A DNA stretch of 64,000 bases from Clostridium fessum (GTDB lineage: Bacteria > Bacillota > Clostridia > Lachnospirales > Lachnospiraceae): contig NZ_PYLO01000004.1 of assembly GCF_003024715.1 (NCBI RefSeq), positions 62,001 to 126,000 on the forward strand, in the 5' to 3' direction. Positions within the stretch are counted from its first letter, which is position 1; every line of letters starts with the position of its first letter. Shown piece after piece: positions 41,918 to 50,223 of this stretch. The notes below the pieces were generated by a model. It made no database searches. It saw only the letters and a list, made by a program, of their open reading frames with translations, and was not told where the DNA came from. The position numbers and the translations under genes are program-made.

Positions 41918-43087
41918 ATGCAGACGGAAGAAAAGAGAGAGAATATAGAAGAAAAGAAGGAAGAACGGATGGAAATGCCAGTTTCAGGAGCATTGGAACA
42001 GGGACCAGGGAAAGCTCCGGTATCGGGGGCAGAGATTTCCGTGCATGATACAGAAAACGGACACCCATCAGAAGATGTTTACATTCTTGCAATCGAGAGT
42101 TCCTGTGATGAGACGGCAGCTTCAGTCGTGAAAAACGGACGTACCGTTCTTTCCAATATCATATCTTCCCAGATCGATCTTCACACGCTGTTTGGCGGCG
42201 TTGTGCCGGAGATTGCGTCGAGAAAGCATATCGAGAAGATCAACCAGGTTATTGAAGAGGCGCTGACAGAGGCACATATGAGTCTGGAGGAGATGACGGC
42301 GATTGCAGTTACCTACGGTCCAGGGCTGGTTGGCGCGCTTTTGGTCGGTGTGGCGGAAGCCAAAGCACTCGCGTATGCGGCGAAGAAGCCGCTGGTCGGC
42401 GTACACCATATCGAGGGGCACGTATCGGCAAATTTCATCGAAAATCCGGATCTGGAACCGCCGTTCATGTGCCTGATCGTGTCAGGCGGACATACACATC
42501 TGGTGATTGTGAAAGATTATGGCGAATTTGAGATTCTGGGACGCACCCGAGACGATGCAGCAGGCGAGGCCTTTGACAAGGTGGCACGCGCGGTCGGGCT
42601 CGGTTATCCGGGCGGCCCGAAGGTCGATAAGGCGGCAAAAGAGGGGAATCCACATGCGATTGAGTTTCCACGGGCAAAAGTGGGCGACAATCCATATGAT
42701 TTCAGCTTCAGCGGCTTAAAATCGGCGGTCTTAAATTATATTAACCATGCGAAAATGATGGGCGAGGAGATCAATGTGCCGGATCTGGCGGCTTCGTTCC
42801 AGAATGCGGTTGTGGAAGTATTGGTATCGCGCACGATCGAGGCGGCGAAACAGCACGGCTATAAGTGCGTGGCGATCGCCGGCGGTGTGGCATCCAACTC
42901 CGCTCTCCGGGCGGGCATGGAGAAGGCCTGTAAAGAGGCGGGCATCCAGTTCTTCCATCCGTCACCGATCTTCTGTACGGACAATGCGGCGATGATCGGC
43001 GCGGCGGCGTACTATGAATATAAGAAGGGCGCGCGCGCAGGCTGGGATCTGAATGCGGTGCCGAATTTGAAGCTGGGCGAGAGATAA
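41918..43087 (+). CDS. tsaD: tRNA N6-adenosine threonylcarbamoyltransferase TsaD
   Basis: 389 residues. The catalytic core starts at about residue 53 ('[18 protein letters not shown]') and is complete: metal ligands in '[13 protein letters not shown]', '[11 protein letters not shown]', and the C-terminal '[17 protein letters not shown]'. The first 52 residues are an unusual charged, low-complexity extension (Glu/Lys, then Gly/Ala/Pro) with no close ATG nearer the core. The next in-frame ATG (41969) would still leave about 35 extra residues. It completes the TsaB-TsaE-TsaD t6A system. Confidence 0.94.
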   Translation: MQTEEKRENIEEKKEERMEMPVSGALEQGPGKAPVSGAEISVHDTENGHPSEDVYILAIESSCDETAASVVKNGRTVLSNIISSQIDLHTLFGGVVPEIASRKHIEKINQVIEEALTEAHMSLEEMTAIAVTYGPGLVGALLVGVAEAKALAYAAKKPLVGVHHIEGHVSANFIENPDLEPPFMCLIVSGGHTHLVIVKDYGEFEILGRTRDDAAGEAFDKVARAVGLGYPGGPKVDKAAKEGNPHAIEFPRAKVGDNPYDFSFSGLKSAVLNYINHAKMMGEEINVPDLAASFQNAVVEVLVSRTIEAAKQHGYKCVAIAGGVASNSALRAGMEKACKEAGIQFFHPSPIFCTDNAAMIGAAAYYEYKKGARAGWDLNAVPNLKLGER

Positions 43088-43201
43088 TACAAATTTTTTC
43101 AGGAAGAATTGTTTTGCGGTTAATTTTTTTAAAAGATTGATTTGACAAAAAGTGGAAAAAGAGTGTTTTAAGAGATCGTTCTGGCATGGAGGAGAAACGA
43201 G

Positions 43202-43969
43202 ATGGAACATACATTGGATCAATTTGGAAAAGAGAAAATTACACCGCATCCGACCCGCACCGCCGCTATCGTTCTGGCAGCCGGACAGGGAAAACGGATG
43301 AAAAGCAATATTCAGAAGCAGTTTCTCCTTCTGGAGGAAAAGCCGGTCATCTGGTATGCACTTCACGCGTTTGAGGAGAGCCGGGTCGATGATGTGATTC
43401 TGGTGACCGGGGCGGATGAGATCGCGTACTGCCGGGACGAGATTGTAGGAAAATATGGATTTTCCAAGGTGCGCGCTATCGTTGCGGGCGGAAAAGAGCG
43501 CTACCATTCGGTCTACGAGGGGTTAAAGGCGCTCGGCAGCCAGCTTTCCTATGGGGAGGGGGACTGCGTCCTGATTCATGACGGGGCGCGTCCGTTTGTG
43601 GACGAGCCGATGATTGAACGTATCGTATCAGATATACGAAGTTATAGCGCAGCAGTGGCAGGCATGCCGTCAAAGGATACGGTCAAGCTGGTGGATGCGG
43701 ACGGATTTGCCTCTGTGACGCCGGAACGGGCGCATGTCTGGATGATTCAGACACCGCAGGGATTTACTTACCCGCTGATCCGCGCGGCGTATGACAAGAT
43801 GATGAGTCGGGAAGAGTACCAGCAGGGAGTGACGGATGATGCGATGGTGGTCGAGACGATGACCGATCACAAGGTGCGCCTGACCGAAGGTTCTTACCGG
43901 AATATCAAGGTGACAACGCCGGAGGATATGGAGGTTGCGGCTGCATTTTTACAAAATAAAAAAAGTTAA
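43202..43969 (+). CDS. ispD: 2-C-methyl-D-erythritol 4-phosphate cytidylyltransferase
   Basis: 255 residues, ATG 43202 after GGAGG. Nucleotide-binding 'AAIVLAAGQGKRMKSNIQKQFLLLEEKPVIWYAL', 'VLIHDGARPFVDEPMI', 'DTVKLV', 'QTPQGFTYPLI' and 'TDDAMVVE'. Third step of the MEP isoprenoid pathway. About 20 extra residues precede the core. ispF is not adjacent. It is followed by the L10 leader of the next operon. Confidence 0.93.
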   Translation: MEHTLDQFGKEKITPHPTRTAAIVLAAGQGKRMKSNIQKQFLLLEEKPVIWYALHAFEESRVDDVILVTGADEIAYCRDEIVGKYGFSKVRAIVAGGKERYHSVYEGLKALGSQLSYGEGDCVLIHDGARPFVDEPMIERIVSDIRSYSAAVAGMPSKDTVKLVDADGFASVTPERAHVWMIQTPQGFTYPLIRAAYDKMMSREEYQQGVTDDAMVVETMTDHKVRLTEGSYRNIKVTTPEDMEVAAAFLQNKKS

Positions 43970-43977
43970 TAGGTCTA

Positions 43978-44006
43978 TTGACAACCCTTGACTTCTATGT
44001 TATAGT
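43978..44006 (+). promoter_or_regulatory. Promoter of rplJL operon
   Basis: TTGACA (43978-43983), 17-base spacer, TATAGT (44001-44006). Confidence 0.8.
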
Positions 44007-44018
44007 ACTTATCGTGTT

Positions 44019-44135
44019 TAACTGCCGAAGACAGCAGGTGCCGAAAGGCATAAGGTTAATACGCCTGCCGAGGGAACTGATATCGTTGTATATTTCTATC
44101 CCCCTGTCCTGCGAGTGACGGAGGGATTTTATTTT
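44019..44135 (+). ncRNA. Ribosomal protein L10 leader
   Basis: The transcript leader contains the conserved L10 leader pieces 'ACTGCCGAAGACAGCAGGTG' and 'CGCCTGCCGAGG'. These are followed by a terminator hairpin, TCCCCCTGTC with GACGGAGGGA (44099-44126), and TTTTATTTT. In Firmicutes, L10(L12)4 binds this RNA and represses its own operon. The terminator suggests an attenuation mechanism here. Confidence 0.88.
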
Positions 44136-44188
44136 ACAGAAAACGTTTACCAGGCGGTTATAGAAATAAAACAGGAGGTAAACCAATC

Positions 44189-44677
44189 ATGGCAAAAGTT
44201 GAATTAAAGCAGCCGGTTGTTGCTGAAATCGCAGAATTATTCAACGGCGCTAAGGGCGCAGTAGTAGTTGACTACCGTGGACTGACAGTTGAGCAGGACA
44301 CACAGCTCCGTAAGCAGTTAAGAGAAGCTGGTGTTACTTATAAAGTATATAAGAACACCATGATTCGTTTCGCTGCTAAGGGTACCGCGTTCGAGGCTCT
44401 GGAGCCGAATCTGGAGGGTCCGACCGCTCTGGCTGTATCCAAAGAGGATGCTACAGCTCCGGCAAGAATTTTAGCTGAGTTCGCTAAAAAAGCAGACAAG
44501 CTTGAGATCAAGGGCGGCGTTGTAGAGGATACTTACTACGATGCAAAGGGCATGCAGGTTATCGCAACCATCCCGTCCAGAGAAGTTCTTCTTGGAAAAC
44601 TTCTTGGAAGCATGCAGTCTCCGATCACAAACTTCGCTCGTGTTATCAAACAGATCGCAGAGCAGCAGGAGGCATAA
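44189..44677 (+). CDS. rplJ: 50S ribosomal protein uL10
   Basis: 162 residues, ATG 44189 after GGAGG. 'AKGAVVVDYRGLTVEQDTQLRKQLREAGVTYKVYKNTM' is the L10 signature; the C-terminal helix 'LLGSMQSPITNFARVIKQIAEQQEA' anchors L7/L12 dimers. It forms the base of the ribosomal stalk. Codon use is extremely biased. Transcribed with rplL from the promoter at 43978. Confidence 0.97.
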   Translation: MAKVELKQPVVAEIAELFNGAKGAVVVDYRGLTVEQDTQLRKQLREAGVTYKVYKNTMIRFAAKGTAFEALEPNLEGPTALAVSKEDATAPARILAEFAKKADKLEIKGGVVEDTYYDAKGMQVIATIPSREVLLGKLLGSMQSPITNFARVIKQIAEQQEA

Positions 44678-44781
44678 GACCCTTACCTGCAAAGCAGGGT
44701 GTAAGGTGCGTGAGAGCCGCATAGTAAAGCAAGAGGCCGCATAAGGCCGATTTAAAATTCAATCACAGGAGGAATATTAAA

Positions 44782-45153
44782 ATGGCAAAGTTAACAACAG
44801 CTGAGTTCATTGAGGCAATCAAAGAATTATCCGTATTAGAGTTAAACGATTTAGTAAAAGCTTGCGAGGAAGAGTTCGGTGTATCCGCAGCAGCAGGCGT
44901 TGTTGTAGCAGCAGCAGGTGCAGCTGAGGCAGCAGAAGAGAAGACTGAGTTCGACGTAGAGCTGACAGAGGTTGGCCCGAACAAAGTTAAAGTTATCAAG
45001 GTAGTTCGTGAAGCTACAGGTCTTGGTCTGAAAGAGGCTAAGGAAGTAGTTGACGGTGCTCCGAAGGTAGTTAAGGCTGGCGCTTCCAAGGAAGAGGCTG
45101 AGGACATCAAGACTAAATTAGAGGCTGAAGGCGCTAAAGTTACCTTAAAGTAA
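44782..45153 (+). CDS. rplL: 50S ribosomal protein bL12 (L7/L12)
   Basis: 123 residues, ATG 44782 after AGGAGG. N-terminal dimerisation helices, an Ala/Gly-rich hinge ('[19 protein letters not shown]') and the C-terminal factor-binding domain '[30 protein letters not shown]'. It recruits translation factors to the stalk. About 100 bases separate it from rplJ, with a small hairpin in between. Confidence 0.97.
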   Translation: MAKLTTAEFIEAIKELSVLELNDLVKACEEEFGVSAAAGVVVAAAGAAEAAEEKTEFDVELTEVGPNKVKVIKVVREATGLGLKEAKEVVDGAPKVVKAGASKEEAEDIKTKLEAEGAKVTLK

Positions 45154-45194
45154 TTTAAGTAATTTCGCATAGAGCTAATTGCATTACAGATGGG

Positions 45195-45233
45195 GAGTCT
45201 GGCGTGTGCGTGAGCGCATGCCGGGCTCTTTTT
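45195..45233 (+). terminator. Terminator of rplJL
   Basis: GAG/CTC and GGC/GCC pairings plus TGC/GCG (45195-45228), followed by TTTTT. The post-terminator repeat begins at once. Confidence 0.75.
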
Positions 45234-45283
45234 GTGTAATAGGAAATTCCTTGGAATTTCTAATGATGCGCACTCGCGCGAAG
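45233..45283 (+). repeat. Post-terminator repeat, longest copy
   Basis: TGTGTAAT, then the near-palindrome AGGAAATTCC-TT-GGAATTTCT (45241-45261), then TGATGCGCACTCGCGCGAAG (ending 45283). The last part is identical to 62888-62907. The TGTGTAGTAGGAAATTCCTT start recurs at 19174 behind the etfA terminator. Confidence 0.6.
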
Positions 45284-45320
45284 ATGCAGACTCTTTTTTA
45301 TACGGGGGAATCAGATTAAG

Positions 45321-45983
45321 ATGGCAGAGAAGACAGAAAATGAAATGGCAGCAGATGCAGAACTTAAAACGCTTCGGGAGCGGATTAAGGCGTGCGAATT
45401 TCTGCTGATTGGGCTTGGAAGTGAATGGGAGAAGGCGGGAGGCGCGGAGGTACAGGAGGCATACCGGGCGCTGGCAGCGATGACAGAGGGGAAGGATTAT
45501 TTTATCGTGACAACCGCAAAGGATGCGCGCATCTTTGAAAGTTCGTTGGATGAAGCGAAGATCACGGCGCCGTGCGGTAATGTGAACTGGCTTCAGTGTT
45601 CGAAAGGCTGTACGAAGGATATCTGGGAGCGCGGCGAGGTGGCGGATGGTATCTGCCCGCACTGTGGGGCGCCGCTGACAGAAAACACAGTTCTGGCGAA
45701 TCCGTATATCGAGGAGGGTTATTTGAAAAGCTGGAATCTCTACCGGGAATGGCTGGCTGGAACCTTAAACCATGCGCTTCTGATTCTCGAGCTGGGAGTG
45801 GACTTCAAGACGCCGACCGTCATCCGCTGGCCCTTTGAAAAAACGGTCTTTTTTAACCGCAAATCGCATATGTATCGGATAAATCAGAAGTTTTACCAGA
45901 TTGTCGGAGATATTCAGGAGAGGACCGTATCGATTCCGCAGAATTCGGTCGGCTTTATCCGCAATTTTTCTTCCTGTGATTGA
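45321..45983 (+). CDS. Divergent Sir2-like protein
   Basis: 220 residues, ATG 45321 after a GGGGGA tract. Layout fits a reduced sirtuin fold: 'CEFLLIGLGSEWE' (where sirtuins have GAGxS), 'DYFIVTTAKDARIFESSLDEAKITAPCGNVNWLQC' (the 'TQN.D.LH..AG....E.HG' region), two Cys pairs ('QCSKGC' and 'CPHCG') for zinc, and a C-terminal Rossmann strand 'ALLILELGVDFKTPTVIRWPFEK'. The canonical catalytic His and GAG motifs are not evident, so deacetylase activity is doubtful. Lachnospiraceae relatives are usually annotated hypothetical. It stands alone between rplL and ung. Confidence 0.6.
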   Translation: MAEKTENEMAADAELKTLRERIKACEFLLIGLGSEWEKAGGAEVQEAYRALAAMTEGKDYFIVTTAKDARIFESSLDEAKITAPCGNVNWLQCSKGCTKDIWERGEVADGICPHCGAPLTENTVLANPYIEEGYLKSWNLYREWLAGTLNHALLILELGVDFKTPTVIRWPFEKTVFFNRKSHMYRINQKFYQIVGDIQERTVSIPQNSVGFIRNFSSCD

Positions 45984-45994
45984 GAGCCCACTTA

Positions 45995-46024
45995 GTTACT
46001 GGGCACGTATGCGTGAACAGTAAC
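45995..46024 (+). mobile_element. 30-bp solo end of a subfamily A element
   Basis: GTTACTGGGCACGTATGCGT then GAACAGTAAC, identical to the last 30 bases of the element at 19468-19600. It is a complete inverted repeat by itself (GTTACTG/CAGTAAC). The flanks CCCACTTA (45987-45994) and TCCACTTA (46026-46033) are almost identical. Confidence 0.7.
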
Positions 46025-46148
46025 GTCCACTTATCTGCGGAGGGGACATTTGGGAAGCAAAACTTGAGAAACCGCTTCGATTGTGCTAAAATGGAACCAT
46101 CGTTTGACAGAAAACGACAGAAAATGACATGGACGAGAGGATAGGGCA

Positions 46149-46823
46149 ATGGGAGCAATCAGTAATGACTGGCTGGCTCCGCTCAGCGGAGAGTTTAAAA
46201 AGCCATATTACAGAAAGTTATACGATACTGTGAAACGGGAATATGAGGCGCATGTTGTATATCCGGATGCGAATGATATTTTCAATGCATTTGATTTTAC
46301 CCCTCTTTCCGAGGTAAAGGTGGTTATTTTAGGTCAGGATCCCTACCATGGTCCGGGACAGGCGCATGGGCTTTGCTTTTCGGTAAAGCCGGATGTGGAA
46401 ATCCCGCCGTCCCTGGTGAATATTTATCAGGAATTGCACGATGATCTCGGCTGCTACATCCCGAACAATGGCTATCTGACGAAATGGGCGAAGCAGGGAG
46501 TCATGCTGCTGAACACAGTTCTGACCGTCCGCGCGCATCAGGCTAATTCCCACCGTGGAATCGGCTGGGAGGAGTTTACGGATGCTGCGATCAAGATCTT
46601 AAATGAGCAGGACCGTCCGATGGTATTTATTCTGTGGGGACGTCCGGCACAAGCGAAGAAATCGATGCTTAACAATCCGAAGCATCTGATTCTCGAAGCG
46701 CCGCATCCGAGCCCGCTGTCTGCGTACCGCGGATTTTTCGGCAGCCGCCCGTTCAGCAAGACCAATGAATTTTTAAAAGAACATGGTGTTGCCCCGATAG
46801 ACTGGCAGATAGAAAACGTGTAG
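46149..46823 (+). CDS. ung: Uracil-DNA glycosylase
   Basis: 224 residues. Family 1 UDG: the catalytic '[15 protein letters not shown]' (Asp64), '[16 protein letters not shown]', and the Leu-loop '[20 protein letters not shown]'. It removes uracil from DNA at the start of base-excision repair. ATG 46149 follows AGAGGATAGGG. Followed 12 bases later by uppP. Confidence 0.97.
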   Translation: MGAISNDWLAPLSGEFKKPYYRKLYDTVKREYEAHVVYPDANDIFNAFDFTPLSEVKVVILGQDPYHGPGQAHGLCFSVKPDVEIPPSLVNIYQELHDDLGCYIPNNGYLTKWAKQGVMLLNTVLTVRAHQANSHRGIGWEEFTDAAIKILNEQDRPMVFILWGRPAQAKKSMLNNPKHLILEAPHPSPLSAYRGFFGSRPFSKTNEFLKEHGVAPIDWQIENV

Positions 46824-46835
46824 GAAGGAGCAGAC

Positions 46836-47675
46836 ATGAGTTTTGTTGAGATTTTAAAGGTAATTGTACTGGGAATCGTGGAAGGTTTCACGGAATGGCT
46901 TCCGATCAGCAGTACCGGGCATATGATTCTGGTGGATGAGATCATCCATCTGGATGTCAGCGAGGCGTACCGGGAAGTGTTTATGGTTGTCATCCAGCTG
47001 GGTGCGATTCTGGCGGTTATGGTGCTGTATTTCAATAAATTGAATCCGTTTTCACCGCACAAATCGATGGCGCAGAAGCGCGGTACAATTCGTTTGTGGA
47101 TAAAAATTATTATAGCCTGCATTCCGGCAGCGGTGATTGGGCTTCCGCTTGACCATTTCATGGATAAGCTGATGAACGGCTATGTCGTAGCAGCGATGCT
47201 GATTCTCTACGGCGTTTTGTTTATCGTACTGGAAAATCGAAACGTGCACCGTCATTTTCCGATTGAGCGCGTGACGCAGATTTCGTTCCAGACAGCGGCG
47301 CTGATCGGCTGTTTCCAGGTGCTGGCGATGATTCCGGGTACTTCCCGTTCGGGCGCGACGATTCTGGGCGCGATGCTGATCGGCTGTTCACGTCCGGCGG
47401 CGGCAGAATTTTCATTCTTCCTTGGGATTCCGGTTATGTTCGGTGCGAGTTTTTTAAAGATTGTGAAATTTTTCATTCAGGGCGGCGGATTTTCTTTCGC
47501 GGAGTTCATTTATCTGGTTCTTGGTATGGTGGTCGCATTTGGCGTGTCCGTGTACTCGATCAAGTTCCTGATGGGATATGTCCGCAAGCATGATTTCAAG
47601 TTTTTCGGATATTATCGGATTGTGCTTGGTATCGTGGTGCTGTCCTACTTTGGTATTTCGGCGCTAGTAGGTTAA
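46836..47675 (+). CDS. uppP: Undecaprenyl-diphosphatase
   Basis: 279 residues, polytopic membrane protein, ATG 46836 after GGAAGGAG. BacA/UppP signatures 'GIVEGFTEWLPISSTGHMIL' and 'MIPGTSRSGATILGAML' are complete. It dephosphorylates undecaprenyl pyrophosphate to recycle the lipid carrier for peptidoglycan and gives bacitracin tolerance. Followed by its own terminator. Confidence 0.96.
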   Translation: MSFVEILKVIVLGIVEGFTEWLPISSTGHMILVDEIIHLDVSEAYREVFMVVIQLGAILAVMVLYFNKLNPFSPHKSMAQKRGTIRLWIKIIIACIPAAVIGLPLDHFMDKLMNGYVVAAMLILYGVLFIVLENRNVHRHFPIERVTQISFQTAALIGCFQVLAMIPGTSRSGATILGAMLIGCSRPAAAEFSFFLGIPVMFGASFLKIVKFFIQGGGFSFAEFIYLVLGMVVAFGVSVYSIKFLMGYVRKHDFKFFGYYRIVLGIVVLSYFGISALVG

Positions 47676-47754
47676 AATGTACGCTCGGAGTCTTTCCTGC
47701 ACTTGCTTTTGCGGCTGGCGGAAAGATTCCGAGAGCACATTAAATAGAAAAAGA

Positions 47755-47797
47755 GGATTCAGACCTGACAGAAATGCGGAGGTCTGGATCCTTTTTT
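47755..47797 (+). terminator. Terminator after uppP
   Basis: GGATTCAGACC (47755-47765) pairs with GGTCTGGATCC (47781-47791) with one mismatch, followed by six T. Confidence 0.85.
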
Positions 47798-47909
47798 GCG
47801 TTCATATAATACATGGAAGCGGAAACGCAAATATAAAGGGGATGCCCTGTCACAGTTCAGGGCTGACACGTCTAAAATGGTAAATCGGATCATTCAAAAT
47901 AAGGGTTCC

Positions 47910-48626
47910 ATGAGGAAAAAACTGCTCTGCCTGTGCACGGCAGTGCTGCTGGATCTGTGTTTCTTAGGAATCGTGTGCAGGCTGGCAGTGGGGATGCAGT
48001 GGGAAGATTTGGCGGAAGTGGAGCAGGCGGACCAGACGGACCAGACGGTTTCCTCCCCGGAATGCTTTTCCGGCGGGGAGCTGGCGCTGACCTTCGACGA
48101 CGGACCGCACAGGGTGTACACGAAAAAGCTGCTGGACGGCTTGCGCGAGAGGGGCGTGAAAGCCTCTTTTTTTCTGGTCGGGGAAAATATTCCGGGTAAT
48201 GAGGAACTGGTGCAACAGATGGCTAAAGACGGTCATCTCATCGGGGTTCACTGCATGGCACATGTGGATCTGGCGCGCCAGCCGATTGAAAAGAGCGTGG
48301 AGGAGATTCGGGAGACGGCCGATTGGATCGAGGCGGTCACGGGAAAACGTCCGGAATACATACGTCCGCCGTATGGTTCATGGAGTACGGAGCTTCAGGA
48401 GAGAGTGTCGATGACGCCGGTGTTCTGGGACGTCGATACGCTGGACTGGAAAAACCGGAATACGGCGCGGATTGTGAAGCATATCTGCAAAAATGCGGCG
48501 GTTCACACGGTGGTGCTGATGCATGATGCATATCAGACTTCGGTCGATGCTGCGCTTGAGACGATTGACACATTGACGGCGGAGGGATATACTTTTGTTA
48601 CAATAGAAGAATGTCTGATTGATTGA
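47910..48626 (+). CDS. Secreted polysaccharide deacetylase (NodB homology)
   Basis: 238 residues from ATG 47910, with AAGGG six bases upstream. An N-terminal signal/anchor helix (KKLLCLCTAVLLDLCFLGIVCRLAVG) puts the enzyme outside the membrane. NodB motifs: 'LTFDDGPH' (catalytic Asp and metal Asp), 'GVHCMAHVDL' (H-x3-H), 'RPPYGSWS' and 'LMHDAY'. It probably removes N-acetyl groups from peptidoglycan sugars. It precedes rarA by about 10 bases. Confidence 0.92.
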   Translation: MRKKLLCLCTAVLLDLCFLGIVCRLAVGMQWEDLAEVEQADQTDQTVSSPECFSGGELALTFDDGPHRVYTKKLLDGLRERGVKASFFLVGENIPGNEELVQQMAKDGHLIGVHCMAHVDLARQPIEKSVEEIRETADWIEAVTGKRPEYIRPPYGSWSTELQERVSMTPVFWDVDTLDWKNRNTARIVKHICKNAAVHTVVLMHDAYQTSVDAALETIDTLTAEGYTFVTIEECLID

Positions 48627-48635
48627 GAGGATACG

Positions 48636-49958
48636 ATGGATTTATTTGATTATATGCGGAAAAATACGATCGAGCAGGAGGCGCCGCTGGCATCCAGGCT
48701 GCGCCCGTCCACGCTTGACGAGGTGGTGGGACAGAAGCATATCATAGGAAAGGATAAGCTTTTGTACCGGGCGATCAAGGCAGATAAGCTCGGATCGCTG
48801 ATTTTTTATGGACCGCCCGGAACGGGCAAAACGACGCTGGCGCGCGTGATTGCCAACACGACGAGCGCGCGTTTTGAGCAGCTCAACGCGACGGTGGCGG
48901 GGAAAAAAGATATGGAACAGGTCGTGCAGGATGCCAAGGATGCGCTGGGGATGTACGGAAAGCGCACGATCCTGTTTATCGACGAGATTCACCGCTTTAA
49001 TAAGGGGCAGCAGGACTATCTTCTGCCGTTTGTTGAGGACGGGACGATTCTGCTCATTGGTGCGACGACGGAGAATCCGTATTTTGAGGTCAACGGGGCG
49101 CTGATTTCCCGATCCCGTATTTTTGAGCTGAAACCGTTGGAAAATGCGGATATCCGCGAGCTTTTAGAGCGGGCGATCCATGACAAGGAAAAGGGCATGG
49201 GAAGCTATCGCGCGGAGGCGACGGACGAGGCTCTGGATTTTCTGGCCGATATGGCAGGCGGAGACGCGCGCGCGGCGCTCAATGCGATCGAGCTTGGTAT
49301 TCTCACAACGGAACGGAGTGGAGATGGGCTGATTCACATTACACTCGATGTGGCGCAGGAGTGCATCCAGCGCCGTGCCGTGAAGTATGACAAGACGGGG
49401 GATAACCATTACGATACGATCTCAGCGTTTATCAAGAGTATGCGCGGTACCGATCCGGATGCGGCAGTTTATTATCTGGCGAAGATGCTGGATGCAGGCG
49501 AGGATATCAAATTTATTGCGCGGCGTATCATGATCTGTGCGTCGGAGGATGTCGGCAATGCGGATCCGCAGGCGATTCAGGTTGCGGTCAGCGCGGCATT
49601 GGCAGTGGAACGGATTGGTCTGCCGGAGGCGCGGATTATCCTGTCGCAGGCAGCTACCTATGTGGCGAGCGCGCCGAAGAGCAACGCGGCGTATGTGGCG
49701 GTCGATGAGGCACAGGAGGCGGTCAGGTTAAAGGGAAACTTTACGGTGCCGTCCCATCTGCGCGATCGCCATTACAGCGGGGCGGAGAAGCTGGGGCATG
49801 GCGACGGGTACAAGTATGCACACGATTATCCGAACCATTATGTGAAGCAGCAGTACCTGCCGGATGGACTGGAGGGCAGCACATTTTACCGCCCGTCAGA
49901 AAATGGGTATGAGAAGAAGATGGGGGAGTGGCTGCGCTTTCTGAAGGGCTCTGAATGA
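48636..49958 (+). CDS. rarA: Replication-associated recombination ATPase RarA/MgsA
   Basis: 440 residues. 'PLASRLRPSTLDEVVGQKHIIG', Walker A 'FYGPPGTGKTTLARVI', Walker B 'ILFIDEIHRFNKGQQD', sensor 'ATTENPYFEVNGALISRSRIFEL' and the C-terminal tetramerisation domain ending 'YLPDGLEGSTFYRPSENGYE'. AAA+ clamp-loader relative that acts at stalled replication forks. Complete. The start is 10 bases after the deacetylase gene, suggesting co-transcription despite unrelated roles. Confidence 0.95.
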   Translation: MDLFDYMRKNTIEQEAPLASRLRPSTLDEVVGQKHIIGKDKLLYRAIKADKLGSLIFYGPPGTGKTTLARVIANTTSARFEQLNATVAGKKDMEQVVQDAKDALGMYGKRTILFIDEIHRFNKGQQDYLLPFVEDGTILLIGATTENPYFEVNGALISRSRIFELKPLENADIRELLERAIHDKEKGMGSYRAEATDEALDFLADMAGGDARAALNAIELGILTTERSGDGLIHITLDVAQECIQRRAVKYDKTGDNHYDTISAFIKSMRGTDPDAAVYYLAKMLDAGEDIKFIARRIMICASEDVGNADPQAIQVAVSAALAVERIGLPEARIILSQAATYVASAPKSNAAYVAVDEAQEAVRLKGNFTVPSHLRDRHYSGAEKLGHGDGYKYAHDYPNHYVKQQYLPDGLEGSTFYRPSENGYEKKMGEWLRFLKGSE

Positions 49959-50010
49959 GAAAAAGCTTCCCATATGTTCCTGAATTGATATGTATGAAGA
50001 AAATGTTTAC

Positions 50011-50038
50011 TTGAATTTTTATGAAAACCGTTTATAAT
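50011..50038 (+). promoter_or_regulatory. Promoter of rho
   Basis: TTGAAT (50011-50016), 16-base spacer, TATAAT (50033-50038). A leader of about 180 bases follows. Confidence 0.6.
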
Positions 50039-50102
50039 AAAACCAAGGTGGCTGCAGGATAAAGAGCAGTCACAGCATAAAAGGCTATGTTAAAAAGGTA
50101 TG

Positions 50103-50126
50103 CCGGGCAGGTATCTGCCTGTCCGG
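50103..50126 (+). promoter_or_regulatory. Leader hairpin upstream of rho
   Basis: CCGGGCAGG, loop TATCTG, CCTGTCCGG (one G-T pair), followed by TTTCGTG. It lies within the untranslated leader; it may be a weak attenuator or a leftover rarA terminator. Confidence 0.5.
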
Positions 50127-50223
50127 TTTCGTGTAAGTACCTGGAAGACATCCACACGTTTCTTATTTCTGATTTTTGAATCCCAGAGAATATGACACAA
50201 TTAAACAGGGCAAGGAGAATTAT

